Assembly: GCF_014483895.1 (NCBI RefSeq)
Contig: NZ_CP059987.1
Location: forward strand, 496,001 to 560,000
Source: Protaetiibacter sp. SSC-01
GTDB taxonomy: Bacteria > Actinomycetota > Actinomycetes > Actinomycetales > Microbacteriaceae
DNA length: 64,000 nucleotides
Direction: 5' to 3'
Of this stretch, positions 1-7,696 are shown piece by piece (the first letter of the stretch is position 1; every line of letters begins with the position of its first letter). A program made the position numbers and the translations under genes. Below the pieces are notes generated by a model. The model worked only from the letters and a program-made list of their open reading frames with translations. It ran no database searches and was not told where the DNA came from.

Positions 1-325
1 CCGCCTGACCGGTGGGCCGCATCCGCCCCTCCGCGATCAGGCGCTCGACGTGCTCGCGGTTGATCTGCGACCACGGGCTGCGCGGGCGACGCGGCGTGTA
101 GGCCTGCAGGCTGAAGTTCTCGTCGAACGCGCCCGCCTGTCCGTCGATCCAGCCGAAGCAGAGGGCGACGTCGAGAGCCTCCTGCCGCGTGATACCGGGA
201 AGCGTCGACTTCGCCTTCACGATCTTCACGCGCACGCCGTCGGCGGGCGGGTCGTTCTCGAGGAACGCCTCCCACTCGCGCCAGTCGGTGAACGGCAGGA
301 TCGGCTTCTCGGCGAACGACGACAT
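1..325 (-). CDS. YdeI/OmpD-associated family protein (partial)
   Basis: The reading frame starts at an ATG at 325 and runs off the left window edge after 108 codons, so the C-terminus is missing. The N-terminal region shows the pattern of the YdeI/OmpD-associated family: a PFTDWREWEAFL start, LPGITRQEALDVALCFGWIDG in the middle, then TPRRPRSPWSQIN. The family is small, cytoplasmic and linked to stress or antimicrobial tolerance, but its biochemical role is unclear. No Shine-Dalgarno is visible; a TATCGT hexamer at 332-337 lies exactly 6 nt from the ATG, which fits a leaderless transcript. It is downstream of the hsp20 gene, separated by a palindromic repeat. Confidence 0.8.
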   Translation of the reverse strand, partial: MSSFAEKPILPFTDWREWEAFLENDPPADGVRVKIVKAKSTLPGITRQEALDVALCFGWIDGQAGAFDENFSLQAYTPRRPRSPWSQINREHVERLIAEGRMRPTGQA

Positions 326-369
326 GCCGACACGATACGGGCCCCGGACGACGTGCGTCCGGGGCCCGA

Positions 370-431
370 TTGTTCCCGTTCCGCGTGATTGTTCCCGAAG
401 GAACGGGTGCGAACACGCGGAACGGGAACTA
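370..431. repeat. REPIN-like inverted repeat, family A, copy 1
   Basis: Arms GTTCCCGTTCCGCGTG (372-387) and CACGCGGAACGGGAAC (414-429) are perfect 16-bp inverted repeats. Inside the loop GTTCC-CGAA-GGAAC (391-404) forms a second hairpin. The same element recurs at 27410-27473 and, in the opposite orientation, at 59107-59170. Here it follows the hsp20 stop codon by a few bases, so it may end transcription or protect the 3' end; there is no T-tract. Confidence 0.85.
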
Positions 432-436
432 TGGCG

Positions 437-874
437 TCAGGATTCGACGGCCGCGGCCTCCACCTGCGCGGGCGAGCCGGCGGCCTGCACCGCGATCTTG
501 CGGGGCTTCGCGGCCTCGCTCACGGGGATCACGATGCTCAGCACGCCGTTCTCGTAGCTCGCCGAGATGCCCGCGGTGTCGACGCCCTGGCCGAGGTTGA
601 GCTGGCGCAGGAACGTGCCGCTCGAGCGCTCGCGTGCGATCCACGTGACGCCCTCAGCGCTGCGCGCGGTGCGCTCGGCGCGGATCGTGAGCACCTGGCC
701 GTCCACGTCGATGTCGACGCTGCCCGGGTCGATGCCCGGGAGGTCGGCGTTGAGCACGTAGTGGTCGCCGTCGCGGTAGAGGTCCATCGGCATGAACCGC
801 GGACCCTGGCGGTTGTCGAGGAGCTGGCCGGCGACGCGGTCGAGCTCGCGGAACGGGTCGAAGAACATGGTCAT
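437..874 (-). CDS. hsp20: Small heat-shock protein, Hsp20/alpha-crystallin
   Basis: This 145-residue protein has the short N-terminus MTMFFDPFRELDRVAGQLL and an alpha-crystallin domain from about residue 28 to 130, including the conserved ADLPGIDPGSVDIDVDG strand region and the late ENGVLSIVIPVSE segment (the A-x-x-x-n-GVL hallmark). It is an ATP-independent holdase that keeps unfolding proteins soluble in the cytoplasm. The start is supported by an AGGAGGT ribosome-binding site just before the ATG. The promoter region carries a near-perfect CIRCE and a HAIR-like sequence, so heat induction through HrcA, and possibly HspR, is likely. It is monocistronic apart from possible read-through to the YdeI gene. 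Confidence 0.95.
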   Translation of the reverse strand: MTMFFDPFRELDRVAGQLLDNRQGPRFMPMDLYRDGDHYVLNADLPGIDPGSVDIDVDGQVLTIRAERTARSAEGVTWIARERSSGTFLRQLNLGQGVDTAGISASYENGVLSIVIPVSEAAKPRKIAVQAAGSPAQVEAAAVES

Positions 875-894
875 CGGTACCTCCTGGATACGGA

Positions 895-915
895 TGTGAG
901 TCGTGGTGACTCAAC
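895..915 (-). promoter_or_regulatory. HAIR-like operator (HspR type) upstream of hsp20
   Basis: The sequence has TGAGT (897-901), seven bases, then ACTCAA (909-914), which matches 11 of 14 positions of the HAIR consensus CTTGAGT-N7-ACTCAAG. It lies in the untranslated leader between the CIRCE and the hsp20 start. HspR is the repressor for HAIR sites in actinobacteria. The match is good but imperfect, so the assignment is an inference. Confidence 0.55.
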
Positions 916-927
916 TTCTCTGTATCT

Positions 928-957
928 GTTTTAGCACTCTCGGGGGGAGAGTGCCAA
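928..957 (-). promoter_or_regulatory. CIRCE operator overlapping the hsp20 promoter
   Basis: TTAGCACTC (931-939), nine bases, then GAGTGCCAA (949-957) matches the CIRCE consensus TTAGCACTC-N9-GAGTGCTAA with one mismatch. On the gene's strand TTGGCA (957-952) is a plausible -35 and the AT-rich TAAAAC (933-928) a plausible -10 with 18 bp between, so the operator covers the promoter core. CIRCE is bound by HrcA, so repression at normal temperature is expected. Confidence 0.9.
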
Positions 958-973
958 GAGGGTGCGGGGTGCC

Positions 974-1101
974 CTCCCGCTGGTTGAGTAGCGCCGAGAA
1001 GCGGCGCGTATCGAAACCCCACCGACGTCAGACGTCCGTCCGGTTTCGATACGCCGTGCGTCGCGCCTGAGGCGCGGCGCGCGGCACTCAACCAGCGGGA
1101 G
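974..1101. repeat. GGTTGAGTAG-family intergenic palindromic repeat pair
   Basis: Two inverted copies of a roughly 40-bp unit (GGTTGAGTAG ... TCGAAACC) face each other. The outer 15 bp, CTCCCGCTGGTTGAG at 974-988 and its complement at 1087-1101, are perfect. Other copies are at 11666-11758 and 19527-19692. It lies between the 3' end of the RnfD-reductase gene and the hsp20 promoter. Confidence 0.85.
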
Positions 1102-1107
1102 AGCGAC

Positions 1108-2622
1108 TCAGTAGCCGAGGAACACGTCGGTGCGGATGCGGCGCGCACCCGCGGCGCGGAGGGCGCGACGCAGCCGCGCCACGTCCGCGGGCGCACCCGA
1201 GAGGTACACGTGGCGCTCGGCCGCATCCGGGATCGCCCGCAGCACGGTGTCGGCGTCGAGCGCGCCCGCGCCGAGCCACGTCCAGCCGGCGGGCAGCTCG
1301 CCGGGGTCGTCGGGCGACAGCACGGCGACGCGGCATCCGGTGGCGGCGAGCTCGTCGCGGTAGGCGAGGTCGGATGCCGACCGCACCGCGTAGAGCAGCT
1401 CGGCGTCGCCCGCGCGCCCGGCCGCGGCGAGGGCGCCGAGGTGCGACACGAAGGGCGTCACGCCGATGCCCGCCGCGACGAAGGCGAGCTTCGCATCCGC
1501 GTGGCGCGGCAGCGTGAAGTCGCCCCACACTCCCGTCGCGCGGATGCGGGCCCCCGGCTCGAGCGCGACGAGCGCGCGCTTGAAGCTCGACGCCTGCTCC
1601 CGCACGCGCACCCCGACCGCGACCTCGGGGTCGCCCGGCGCCGACGCGACCGAGAACACGCGACGGATGCCGCCGAGGTCGGGCCGGTGGTGCGGGATCG
1701 TGAGCTCGAGGTACTGGCCGGGGGCGAACCGCACGTGCGCCGTGGGGCGGAAGCGGAACTCCCACGCGGTCGGCGTGAGCTGCCGCTTGGACGCGAGCTC
1801 GAGCGTCACGCCGCGCCGCTGACCGAGCAGGAACGCGAGCACACCGCCGATGACGAGCGCGAGCTCGGTCGTGTTGCGGAACGGCCCGATCGTGAACGGC
1901 ACGCTCGTGAGCAGACCCGTGACGACGGCGTACAGGATGCGCTGCCACGCGCGCGGCGGCATCGTGAGCGGCTCGCTGAGCATGAACCCCGCGGCGAAGA
2001 CGACGGGGGAGGAGAGGAAGGTGAACGCGAGCGCCGTCGGCACGTCGCTGCCGAACAGCAGGAAGCGCACGAGGAGCACGCCGCCCGCGACGGCGATGTA
2101 GACGAGCCCCATGCCGAGCCGGCGCGTGCGCCACAGGATGAGGAGCGCCCCGAGCGCGACGACGGGAAGCAGCGGGGGAGTCGCGACCCACCACGACGAG
2201 AACGCGAGCCCCGTCACGCCGACGACGACGGCCGCGAACGCCGCGGGGTTCACGAGGTGCCGCCCGCGCCACGCGATGACGTACTTCGAGAGCGCGGCGA
2301 TCGCGGCGGCGAGCGCGAGAAAAAGGAGCCCCGCGGGATCGAGCGTCGGCTCGAGCACGAAGAGCAGCAGGAGCGCCGTGATGACCCCCGACTCGACGAG
2401 CGGTCGGCTGCGGAAGGCGAGCCCGAGCACCTGATTCGCGATCCAGGACGCGGCGAGCAGCACGGCGGCCGAGGCGAGGATCGCGAGCGGGTCGATCGAG
2501 ATCGCGTCGGTGAGCGCGAGCACGAGGGCCACGAGCCCGACGACGGCGAGCACGACGACGACGAGCAGGTACATCGTGATGCGGCCGAGCACTCGGTCGA
2601 TCCAGGCGGTCACACGGTTCAT
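1108..2622 (-). CDS. RnfD/NqrB-like membrane protein fused to ferredoxin-NADP reductase-type domain
   Basis: This 504-residue protein has about nine hydrophobic segments in residues 15-265 and a soluble reductase from about residue 271. The membrane part carries an SEPLTMPP motif near 216, like the TDPVTSP motif of RnfD/NqrB proteins. The soluble part has the FAD motif RRVFSVAS near 319 and the NAD(P)-binding motif GIGVTP near 386. It probably moves electrons from NAD(P)H through FAD across the membrane to an outer flavoprotein. Its ATG at 2622 overlaps the ApbE stop (ATGA), so the two are co-translated. I infer the electron acceptor is the FMN-binding lipoprotein two genes upstream. Confidence 0.8.
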   Translation of the reverse strand: MNRVTAWIDRVLGRITMYLLVVVVLAVVGLVALVLALTDAISIDPLAILASAAVLLAASWIANQVLGLAFRSRPLVESGVITALLLLFVLEPTLDPAGLLFLALAAAIAALSKYVIAWRGRHLVNPAAFAAVVVGVTGLAFSSWWVATPPLLPVVALGALLILWRTRRLGMGLVYIAVAGGVLLVRFLLFGSDVPTALAFTFLSSPVVFAAGFMLSEPLTMPPRAWQRILYAVVTGLLTSVPFTIGPFRNTTELALVIGGVLAFLLGQRRGVTLELASKRQLTPTAWEFRFRPTAHVRFAPGQYLELTIPHHRPDLGGIRRVFSVASAPGDPEVAVGVRVREQASSFKRALVALEPGARIRATGVWGDFTLPRHADAKLAFVAAGIGVTPFVSHLGALAAAGRAGDAELLYAVRSASDLAYRDELAATGCRVAVLSPDDPGELPAGWTWLGAGALDADTVLRAIPDAAERHVYLSGAPADVARLRRALRAAGARRIRTDVFLGY

Positions 2623-3479
2623 GCGAAGACCTCTCCGGGGAAGCCGCGGCTCGTCTCGAGCGTGCCGTCGGACAGCATCCTGACCCATTCGACGCCCCGG
2701 CGCTCGAGCCAGCCGGGGTCGACGTCGAAGAACAGCGCGGTCGCGGCACCGTCGGCCGTGAGGTCGTCGGATGCCACGGCCCACGTCGCGAGCACGTCGC
2801 GCGCGGGCAGCCCGGTGACCGCGTCGAGCACGTGGTGCGTGCCGTCGGCGAGGCGGCGGCGGTTGCCGGCGCTCGCGGAGAGTGCGCCGTCGTGCAGCTC
2901 GGCGACGCCCACGGCCTTCGTCGGGTCACCCGGATGCTCGAGCGCGACCCGCATGGGCACGTCGCGGATGCGCAGGTCGCCCGAGCCGTCGACGACCGAT
3001 CGCGCGACGCCCGCCTCGGCGAGCAGCGCGCTCACGAGGTCGACGAGGTAGCCCTTGCCGGCGGCGCCGACGTCGAGGAGCACGGGGGCGACGGTGTCGA
3101 GGTGGGTGCCGTCCCACGCGAGCGCGTCTTCGAAGCGGGGCACGGCATCCGGAACCCCCGCGAGGCGCGGCCCGAAGCCCGCGGCGGCGAGCGCGCCGCC
3201 CACAAGGGGCGAGACCCGGCCGCCCGTCGCGGCGTGCAGCTCGGCGTAGAGGGCGAGGAGCGGGCCGGCGTCGTCGGGCAGCTGGTAGCGACCCGGCTGC
3301 CGGGCGATGCGCGTCACGAGCGAGTCGTCGCGGTAGCGCGACCAGTCGCGGTCGAAGCGCTCCACGCGCTCCCGGGCGGCGGCGCGCACGTCATCCGCCA
3401 GCGGCTCCTCGGTGTCGATCCGCCACGGGGTGCCGAGGGCGTCGAAGCGCCACGCGTGCGGCAGCGGGTCGGCGATCAC
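2619..3479 (-). CDS. apbE: FAD:protein FMN transferase
   Basis: The product is 286 residues, normal for ApbE. Visible family motifs include DVGAAGKGYLVD, VDGSGDLRI and the late metal/flavin region HHVLDAVTGLPARDV. ApbE cuts FAD and links FMN through a phosphoester to a Ser or Thr of a target protein outside the cytoplasm. No lipobox or clear signal peptide is seen, unlike many Gram-negative ApbE proteins. It starts with GTG seven bases after the stop of the FMN-binding lipoprotein and overlaps the downstream membrane reductase, so enzyme, substrate and electron donor form one operon. Confidence 0.9.
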   Translation of the reverse strand: MIADPLPHAWRFDALGTPWRIDTEEPLADDVRAAARERVERFDRDWSRYRDDSLVTRIARQPGRYQLPDDAGPLLALYAELHAATGGRVSPLVGGALAAAGFGPRLAGVPDAVPRFEDALAWDGTHLDTVAPVLLDVGAAGKGYLVDLVSALLAEAGVARSVVDGSGDLRIRDVPMRVALEHPGDPTKAVGVAELHDGALSASAGNRRRLADGTHHVLDAVTGLPARDVLATWAVASDDLTADGAATALFFDVDPGWLERRGVEWVRMLSDGTLETSRGFPGEVFA

Positions 3480-3485
3480 CCGGGC

Positions 3486-3938
3486 CTACGCGCGCGCGTC
3501 GGCCTTGATGGCCACGACGGCCTTGTTGAAGCCGCCGCTCGTGAGCGACGACCCGGCGACCCGCGAGACGTCGAGGTCGTCGATGTCCTTGCCGACGACG
3601 ACGTCGGCGATGCCGCTCGCGAACTTCTCCTGGAAGGAGCGCGCCTGCGGGTCCTCCGCCTCGGGCGTGACGGTCACCGCCGTCACGACGTCGCCCTCGA
3701 GCGTGAGGTCGACCTTGACCGATTCCTCACCCGCGGGGGAGATGTAGCTCGCCTCGGCGCTGTAGTCGCCGTCGGCGTAGCTCGCGTCGGCGCCCGAGCC
3801 GCCCGTGGTGCCGTCGCCGCCCGTGCCGCCGTCCGCGCCGGAGGGGGATGCCGCGCATCCGCTCAGGGCGAGGAGGCCGATTCCGGCCGCGCCGACGAGT
3901 CCGAACAGGGGGCGGATGGAGGGCGCCTGAGTCGTCAT
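3486..3938 (-). CDS. FMN-binding domain lipoprotein (ApbE substrate)
   Basis: This 150-residue protein begins with a lipoprotein signal ending in LALSGCAAS, followed by a Gly/Ser/Thr/Asp-rich linker (about residues 31-52). The rest is a PF04205-type FMN-binding domain, and near the C-terminus it has VAGSSLTSGGF, matching the flavinylation motif (S)GA[ST]xTSxGF, so Ser in GSS is the probable FMN site. It should be an anchored extracytosolic electron carrier. A GATTCT box at 3946-3951 lies 7 nt from the ATG and no ribosome-binding site is seen, suggesting a leaderless operon start. It is the first gene of the apbE operon. Confidence 0.88.
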   Translation of the reverse strand: MTTQAPSIRPLFGLVGAAGIGLLALSGCAASPSGADGGTGGDGTTGGSGADASYADGDYSAEASYISPAGEESVKVDLTLEGDVVTAVTVTPEAEDPQARSFQEKFASGIADVVVGKDIDDLDVSRVAGSSLTSGGFNKAVVAIKADARA

Positions 3939-4060
3939 GCGGATCAGAATCGCAGCGGATGCTTGGGCGACGCTGGCAAAGACGATGAATTCGCATGGAT
4001 TTAACGTCGTACCGCGTTCGTTACGTCTCGGTAAATCTCGCCGCGCGGGATTGCGCACCT

Positions 4061-4086
4061 TTTGTTCGTACGCTTTACTAACAAAC
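4061..4086 (+). promoter_or_regulatory. Candidate autoregulatory operator and leaderless promoter of the ROK regulator
   Basis: TTTGTT (4061-4066) and AACAAA (4080-4085) form an inverted repeat 13 bp apart. A TTTACT hexamer at 4074-4079 lies 7 nt before the ATG at 4087. Operator, -10 box and start codon therefore overlap, which suits negative autoregulation. The binding partner is an inference from position. Confidence 0.45.
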
Positions 4087-5238
4087 ATGTCGGCACCGGA
4101 AGCGCAGCGCAGCGCCAGCCCCCGCGCCCTCCGCCCCTCGGCGAAGGTGCTGCCGGAGCACGCGCGCAGCCACAATCGCTCCCTCGTGCTGCAGCACCTC
4201 TACCGCGGCGGCCTCCAGAGCCGCGCCGACCTCGCGCGCGAGACCGGCCTCACGCGCGTCACCGTCTCCGACCTCGTCGCCGAGCTCATCGCCGACGGCC
4301 TCGTCGTCGAGACCGGCCAGCGCGACGAGGGCCGCCCCGGCAAGCCCGCCATCCTGCTCGACATCAACCGCGACGGCCACCGCATCATCGGCATCGACCT
4401 CTCCGACACGGGCGTCTTCCGCGGGGCGTTGCTCGACATCGACGGCCGCGTCGTCACCCGCATGGAGGCCGCGACCGACGGCGCCGCCGGCGACGACGTC
4501 GCCGCGCTCGCCGTGCAGCTCGTGCGCGACCTCGTCGCCGCGAGCGACCGCCCGCTCCTCGGCATCGGCATCGGCTCGCCCGGCATCGTCGACCTCGGTG
4601 GCCGCGTGCTCTCCGCACCCAACCTCGAGTGGTCCGACCTCGCGCTGCAGAGCATCGTCGAGGACGCCATCGGCCTCCCGGTCATCGTCGCGAACGACGC
4701 CAACGCGGCGGCGCTCGCCGAGCACAGCTTCGGCGGCGCGCTCGGCGACCTCATGCTCATCCGGGTCGGCCGCGGTGTCGGCGCGGGCCTCATCCTCGGC
4801 GGCATGCCCGTCTTCGGCAGCCGCTTCGCCGCGGGCGAGCTCGGCCACGTCGTCGTCGGCACCGACGGCGGCGAGCTGTGCGTCTGCGGCAAGCACGGAT
4901 GCCTCGAGACGTGGCTCTCGGTGCCGCGGCTCCGCGCCGGGCTCGACGCGGCATCCGACGCCGAGGCCCGCGACGACGTGCTGCGTCGTGCCGGCGAGCG
5001 CCTCGGCATCGCCCTCGCGCCGGTCGTCGGCGCCCTCAATCTCGACGAGGTCGTCATCAGCGGCCCCGTCGAACTCCTCGACGGCCCGCTCACCGAGGCG
5101 GCCATCGAGACCTTCCGCGCCCGAACGATGGCCGAGTTCCACGGCGATCTGACGGTGCGGATGTCCGACCTCGGCCAGGACATCGTCATGCGCGGCGCCG
5201 CCGCCATGGTCCTGTCGGGGAGACTCGGGGTCTCCTGA
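4087..5238 (+). CDS. ROK-family transcriptional regulator
   Basis: The 383-residue protein has an N-terminal winged helix (about residues 22-80, including SRADLARETGLTRVTVSDLVAELI without the break) and a C-terminal ROK sugar-kinase-like domain. The ROK zinc motif CVCGKHGCLE starts at residue 265. Proteins of this build (NagC/Mlc/Rok7B7 type) repress sugar genes and respond to a sugar or sugar phosphate. It lies 82 bp upstream of an ABC sugar-binding gene and heads the GlcNAc locus, so it is the likely local regulator, with GlcNAc or its phosphate as likely effector (inference). Start is the ATG at 4087; no ribosome-binding site precedes it. Confidence 0.88.
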   Translation: MSAPEAQRSASPRALRPSAKVLPEHARSHNRSLVLQHLYRGGLQSRADLARETGLTRVTVSDLVAELIADGLVVETGQRDEGRPGKPAILLDINRDGHRIIGIDLSDTGVFRGALLDIDGRVVTRMEAATDGAAGDDVAALAVQLVRDLVAASDRPLLGIGIGSPGIVDLGGRVLSAPNLEWSDLALQSIVEDAIGLPVIVANDANAAALAEHSFGGALGDLMLIRVGRGVGAGLILGGMPVFGSRFAAGELGHVVVGTDGGELCVCGKHGCLETWLSVPRLRAGLDAASDAEARDDVLRRAGERLGIALAPVVGALNLDEVVISGPVELLDGPLTEAAIETFRARTMAEFHGDLTVRMSDLGQDIVMRGAAAMVLSGRLGVS

Positions 5239-5320
5239 GCCCGAACCCATCGCACCACCCTTGCAACCAGCGGTGCCGCCACCCGGCGCATCCGCAATTC
5301 GAAGAAGAAGGAAAGCACGA

Positions 5321-6613
5321 ATGAAGCGAAAGATCGCAAGCGTCGCCGCGGCGACAGCTGCGCTCGTCGTCCTCGCGGGCTGCGCGGCTCCGGCCGACAC
5401 CTCGGACGACTCCCAGGGTCAGGACATCACGTTCTGGGTCATGGGAGGTGACACCCCGGACGCACTCCGCGACTACCTGAAGACCGAGTACAAGAAGGCG
5501 ACCGGGGGCACCCTTACCATCGAGGAGCAGGGTTGGGGTGACGCTCTCGCGAAGCTCACGACGGCCCTGCCCGACGCCGAGAATACCCCGGATGTCACGG
5601 AGATCGGGAACACCTGGTCGCCCACCTTCACGACCGTCGGCGCGTTCAGCGACATCTCCGACCTGTACGACGAGCTCGGCGGCGACAAGCTGCTGAAGTC
5701 GTTCGTCGAGGTCGGCGAGGTCGACGGCAAGAACTACGCCCTGCCGTACTACTTCGGCTCGCGCTACGTGTTCTACCGCAAGGACCTCTACGCCGCCGCC
5801 GGCGTCGAGGTTCCCACGACCCTCCCGCAGCTGACCGAGGTCGCCACGAAGCTCCACAGCGACGGCACCTCGGGCTTCTACCTGGGCGGCGAGGACTGGC
5901 GCAACGGCATCTCGTGGATCTTCGCCTACGGCGGAGACCTCGCGAAGAAGGACGGCGACGCCTGGAAGTCGACGCTGTCCGACCCGAAGAGCATCGAGGG
6001 TCTGACCGCGCTGCAGGAGCTCTACACGAACGCGTCGAACGCGCCCGTGACCGAGGCCGACAGCACCCCGTGGGTGAACATCAACACCCAGCCGGATGCG
6101 GCGGCCCCCGAGGCCGCGACGATCATCGCCCCCGGTTGGGCGCACTGGTCGATCGGCGACCTGACGCCCGACCCCGAGGACGACACCAAGACGGTCGCCA
6201 CGTGGAACGACGACGTGTTCGGCGCGTACGTGCTCCCCGGCGTCGACGGCGGCGTCGCCCCCGTCTTCGCGGGCGGCTCCAACATCGCGATCTCGGCGGC
6301 CTCGAAGAACCAGGCCGGCGCCCGCGAGCTCATGAAGATCATCTTCAGCGCCGAGTACCAGCAGATGCTCGGTGAGAACGGCCTCGGCCCGGCCAACTCG
6401 GACTACGTCTCCTCGCTCGGCGACGACCAGTTCGCGACGGCGCTCATCGAGTCGGCCCTCGGCTCGAAGCTCACCCCCGCGGCGCCCGGCTGGGCCGCCG
6501 TCGAGGGCTCGGGCCTGCTCGAGGAGTTCTTCGGCAAGGTCAACGCGGGCGGCGACGTCGCAGCGCTGGCGGCCGAGTACGACAAGAAGATCGACGAGCT
6601 CATCAACGGCTAG
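5321..6613 (+). CDS. ABC transporter sugar-binding lipoprotein (DasA-like)
   Basis: This 430-residue protein has a lipoprotein signal (MKRKIAS...VVLAGCAAP) and the fold pattern of family 1 solute-binding proteins: ITFWVMGG at the mature start, a central FGSRYVFYRKDL and C-terminal WAAVEGSG. It binds sugar at the outer membrane face and passes it to the two permeases downstream. A GAAGAAGGAAAG stretch just before the ATG serves as ribosome-binding site. Genes for GH3 hexosaminidase, ROK kinase and NagB follow, so the ligand is likely GlcNAc or chitobiose (inference from context). No ATPase gene is nearby; such importers commonly share an MsiK-type ATPase. Confidence 0.88.
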   Translation: MKRKIASVAAATAALVVLAGCAAPADTSDDSQGQDITFWVMGGDTPDALRDYLKTEYKKATGGTLTIEEQGWGDALAKLTTALPDAENTPDVTEIGNTWSPTFTTVGAFSDISDLYDELGGDKLLKSFVEVGEVDGKNYALPYYFGSRYVFYRKDLYAAAGVEVPTTLPQLTEVATKLHSDGTSGFYLGGEDWRNGISWIFAYGGDLAKKDGDAWKSTLSDPKSIEGLTALQELYTNASNAPVTEADSTPWVNINTQPDAAAPEAATIIAPGWAHWSIGDLTPDPEDDTKTVATWNDDVFGAYVLPGVDGGVAPVFAGGSNIAISAASKNQAGARELMKIIFSAEYQQMLGENGLGPANSDYVSSLGDDQFATALIESALGSKLTPAAPGWAAVEGSGLLEEFFGKVNAGGDVAALAAEYDKKIDELING

Positions 6614-6619
6614 TCACCA

Positions 6620-6679
6620 TGCCGGTCGGGCAGCGCACGCTGCGGCTGCCCGACCGGCACCACCCCGGCCATACCGGGG
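6620..6679 (+). terminator. Two hairpins between binding protein and permease genes (attenuator)
   Basis: TGCCGGTCGGGCAG (6620-6633) and its exact complement (6646-6659) make a 14-bp stem directly after the binding-protein stop codon. A second stem, CCCCGG/CCGGGG (6663-6668 and 6674-6679), follows. There is no T-tract. Such structures usually lower transcription into the permease genes or protect the upstream message. Confidence 0.75.
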
Positions 6680-6769
6680 AACGCAGCGTCCTCACTCTTC
6701 GCCCCGCCGCATCCGGCCCGGGCTCGCAGCTCCCATCCCAACCCGAAGCCTTCGAAAGGAGGATCCCGC

Positions 6770-7696
6770 ATGTCCGCACAGGCCCCCGGCGCCCGCATCC
6801 AACCTCGGCGCACCTCAGGCGTCCCGTATGTGCTGATCGTGCCCGCCGTCCTCGCGCTGCTGCTCGGCCTCGGCTACCCGCTCATCTGGCAGGTCGTCAC
6901 GTCGTTCCAGAAGTACGGACTCGCCCAGCAGTTCGGCCAGCCGCCCGAGTGGGTCGGCTTCGACAACTTCGCGAACCTCGCGTGGAACGGCGAGTTCTGG
7001 GGCGTCGTCGGCCGCTCGCTGCTGTTCTGCGTCGTGACCGCCGCCGCGACCGTGATCATCGGCGTCGGCATGGCGCTGCTCATGAACGCGGTCGGACGCG
7101 TCGTGAAGCTCATCCTGCAGGTCTCGATGCTGCTCGCGTGGGCGATGCCCGTCGCCGCCGCCACGACCGTCTTCATCTGGCTCTTCGACCGCCGCCGCGG
7201 CGTCGTCAACTACCTGCTCGACATGATCCCCGGCGTCGACATGAACCGGTACGACTGGCTCGGCAACCCCGTCACCTTCTTCCTCGTGGCGAGCGTGCTC
7301 ATCGTGTGGATGTCGGTGCCCTTCGTCGCCTTCGCGGTCTACGCGGGCCTCACCCAGATCTCCGAGGAGGTCATGGAGGCCGCGCAGATCGACGGCGCCA
7401 GCGCGTGGCAGCGCTTCGGCGGCATCATCCTGCCGATGATCAAGCCCGTGCTGTCGATCGTGCTGCTGCTGCAGCTCATCTGGGACCTGCGGGTCTTCGC
7501 CCAGATCACCCTGCTGAAGGATGCGGGCTCCAAGTCGGGCGAGTTCGACCTGCTCGGCACCTACATCTACAAGCTCGGCGTCGCGTCGAACGACTTCGGG
7601 GTCGCGAGCGCCGTCTCGATCGTCGTGCTCATCATCACCCTCGCGATCAGCTGGGTGTACGTGCGCGAGCTCATCAAGGAGGATGAGGCACAGTGA
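6770..7696 (+). CDS. ABC sugar permease 1 (DasB/MalF type)
   Basis: The 308-residue protein has six hydrophobic segments, starting with VLIVPAVLALLLGLGYPLI. The coupling-loop motif EAAQIDGASAWQRFGGIILP (EAA loop) is near residue 204. It forms half of the membrane channel of a carbohydrate uptake (CUT1) importer. AAAGGAGGATC lies just before the ATG. It follows a strong hairpin after the binding-protein gene and overlaps the next permease by 4 bp (GTGA). Confidence 0.92.
   Translation: MSAQAPGARIQPRRTSGVPYVLIVPAVLALLLGLGYPLIWQVVTSFQKYGLAQQFGQPPEWVGFDNFANLAWNGEFWGVVGRSLLFCVVTAAATVIIGVGMALLMNAVGRVVKLILQVSMLLAWAMPVAAATTVFIWLFDRRRGVVNYLLDMIPGVDMNRYDWLGNPVTFFLVASVLIVWMSVPFVAFAVYAGLTQISEEVMEAAQIDGASAWQRFGGIILPMIKPVLSIVLLLQLIWDLRVFAQITLLKDAGSKSGEFDLLGTYIYKLGVASNDFGVASAVSIVVLIITLAISWVYVRELIKEDEAQ

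Noticed and set aside
4078-5400. 440-residue frame opposite the ROK regulator
   Set aside because: It is a GC-rich shadow of the ROK gene with acidic and basic repeats and no domain.
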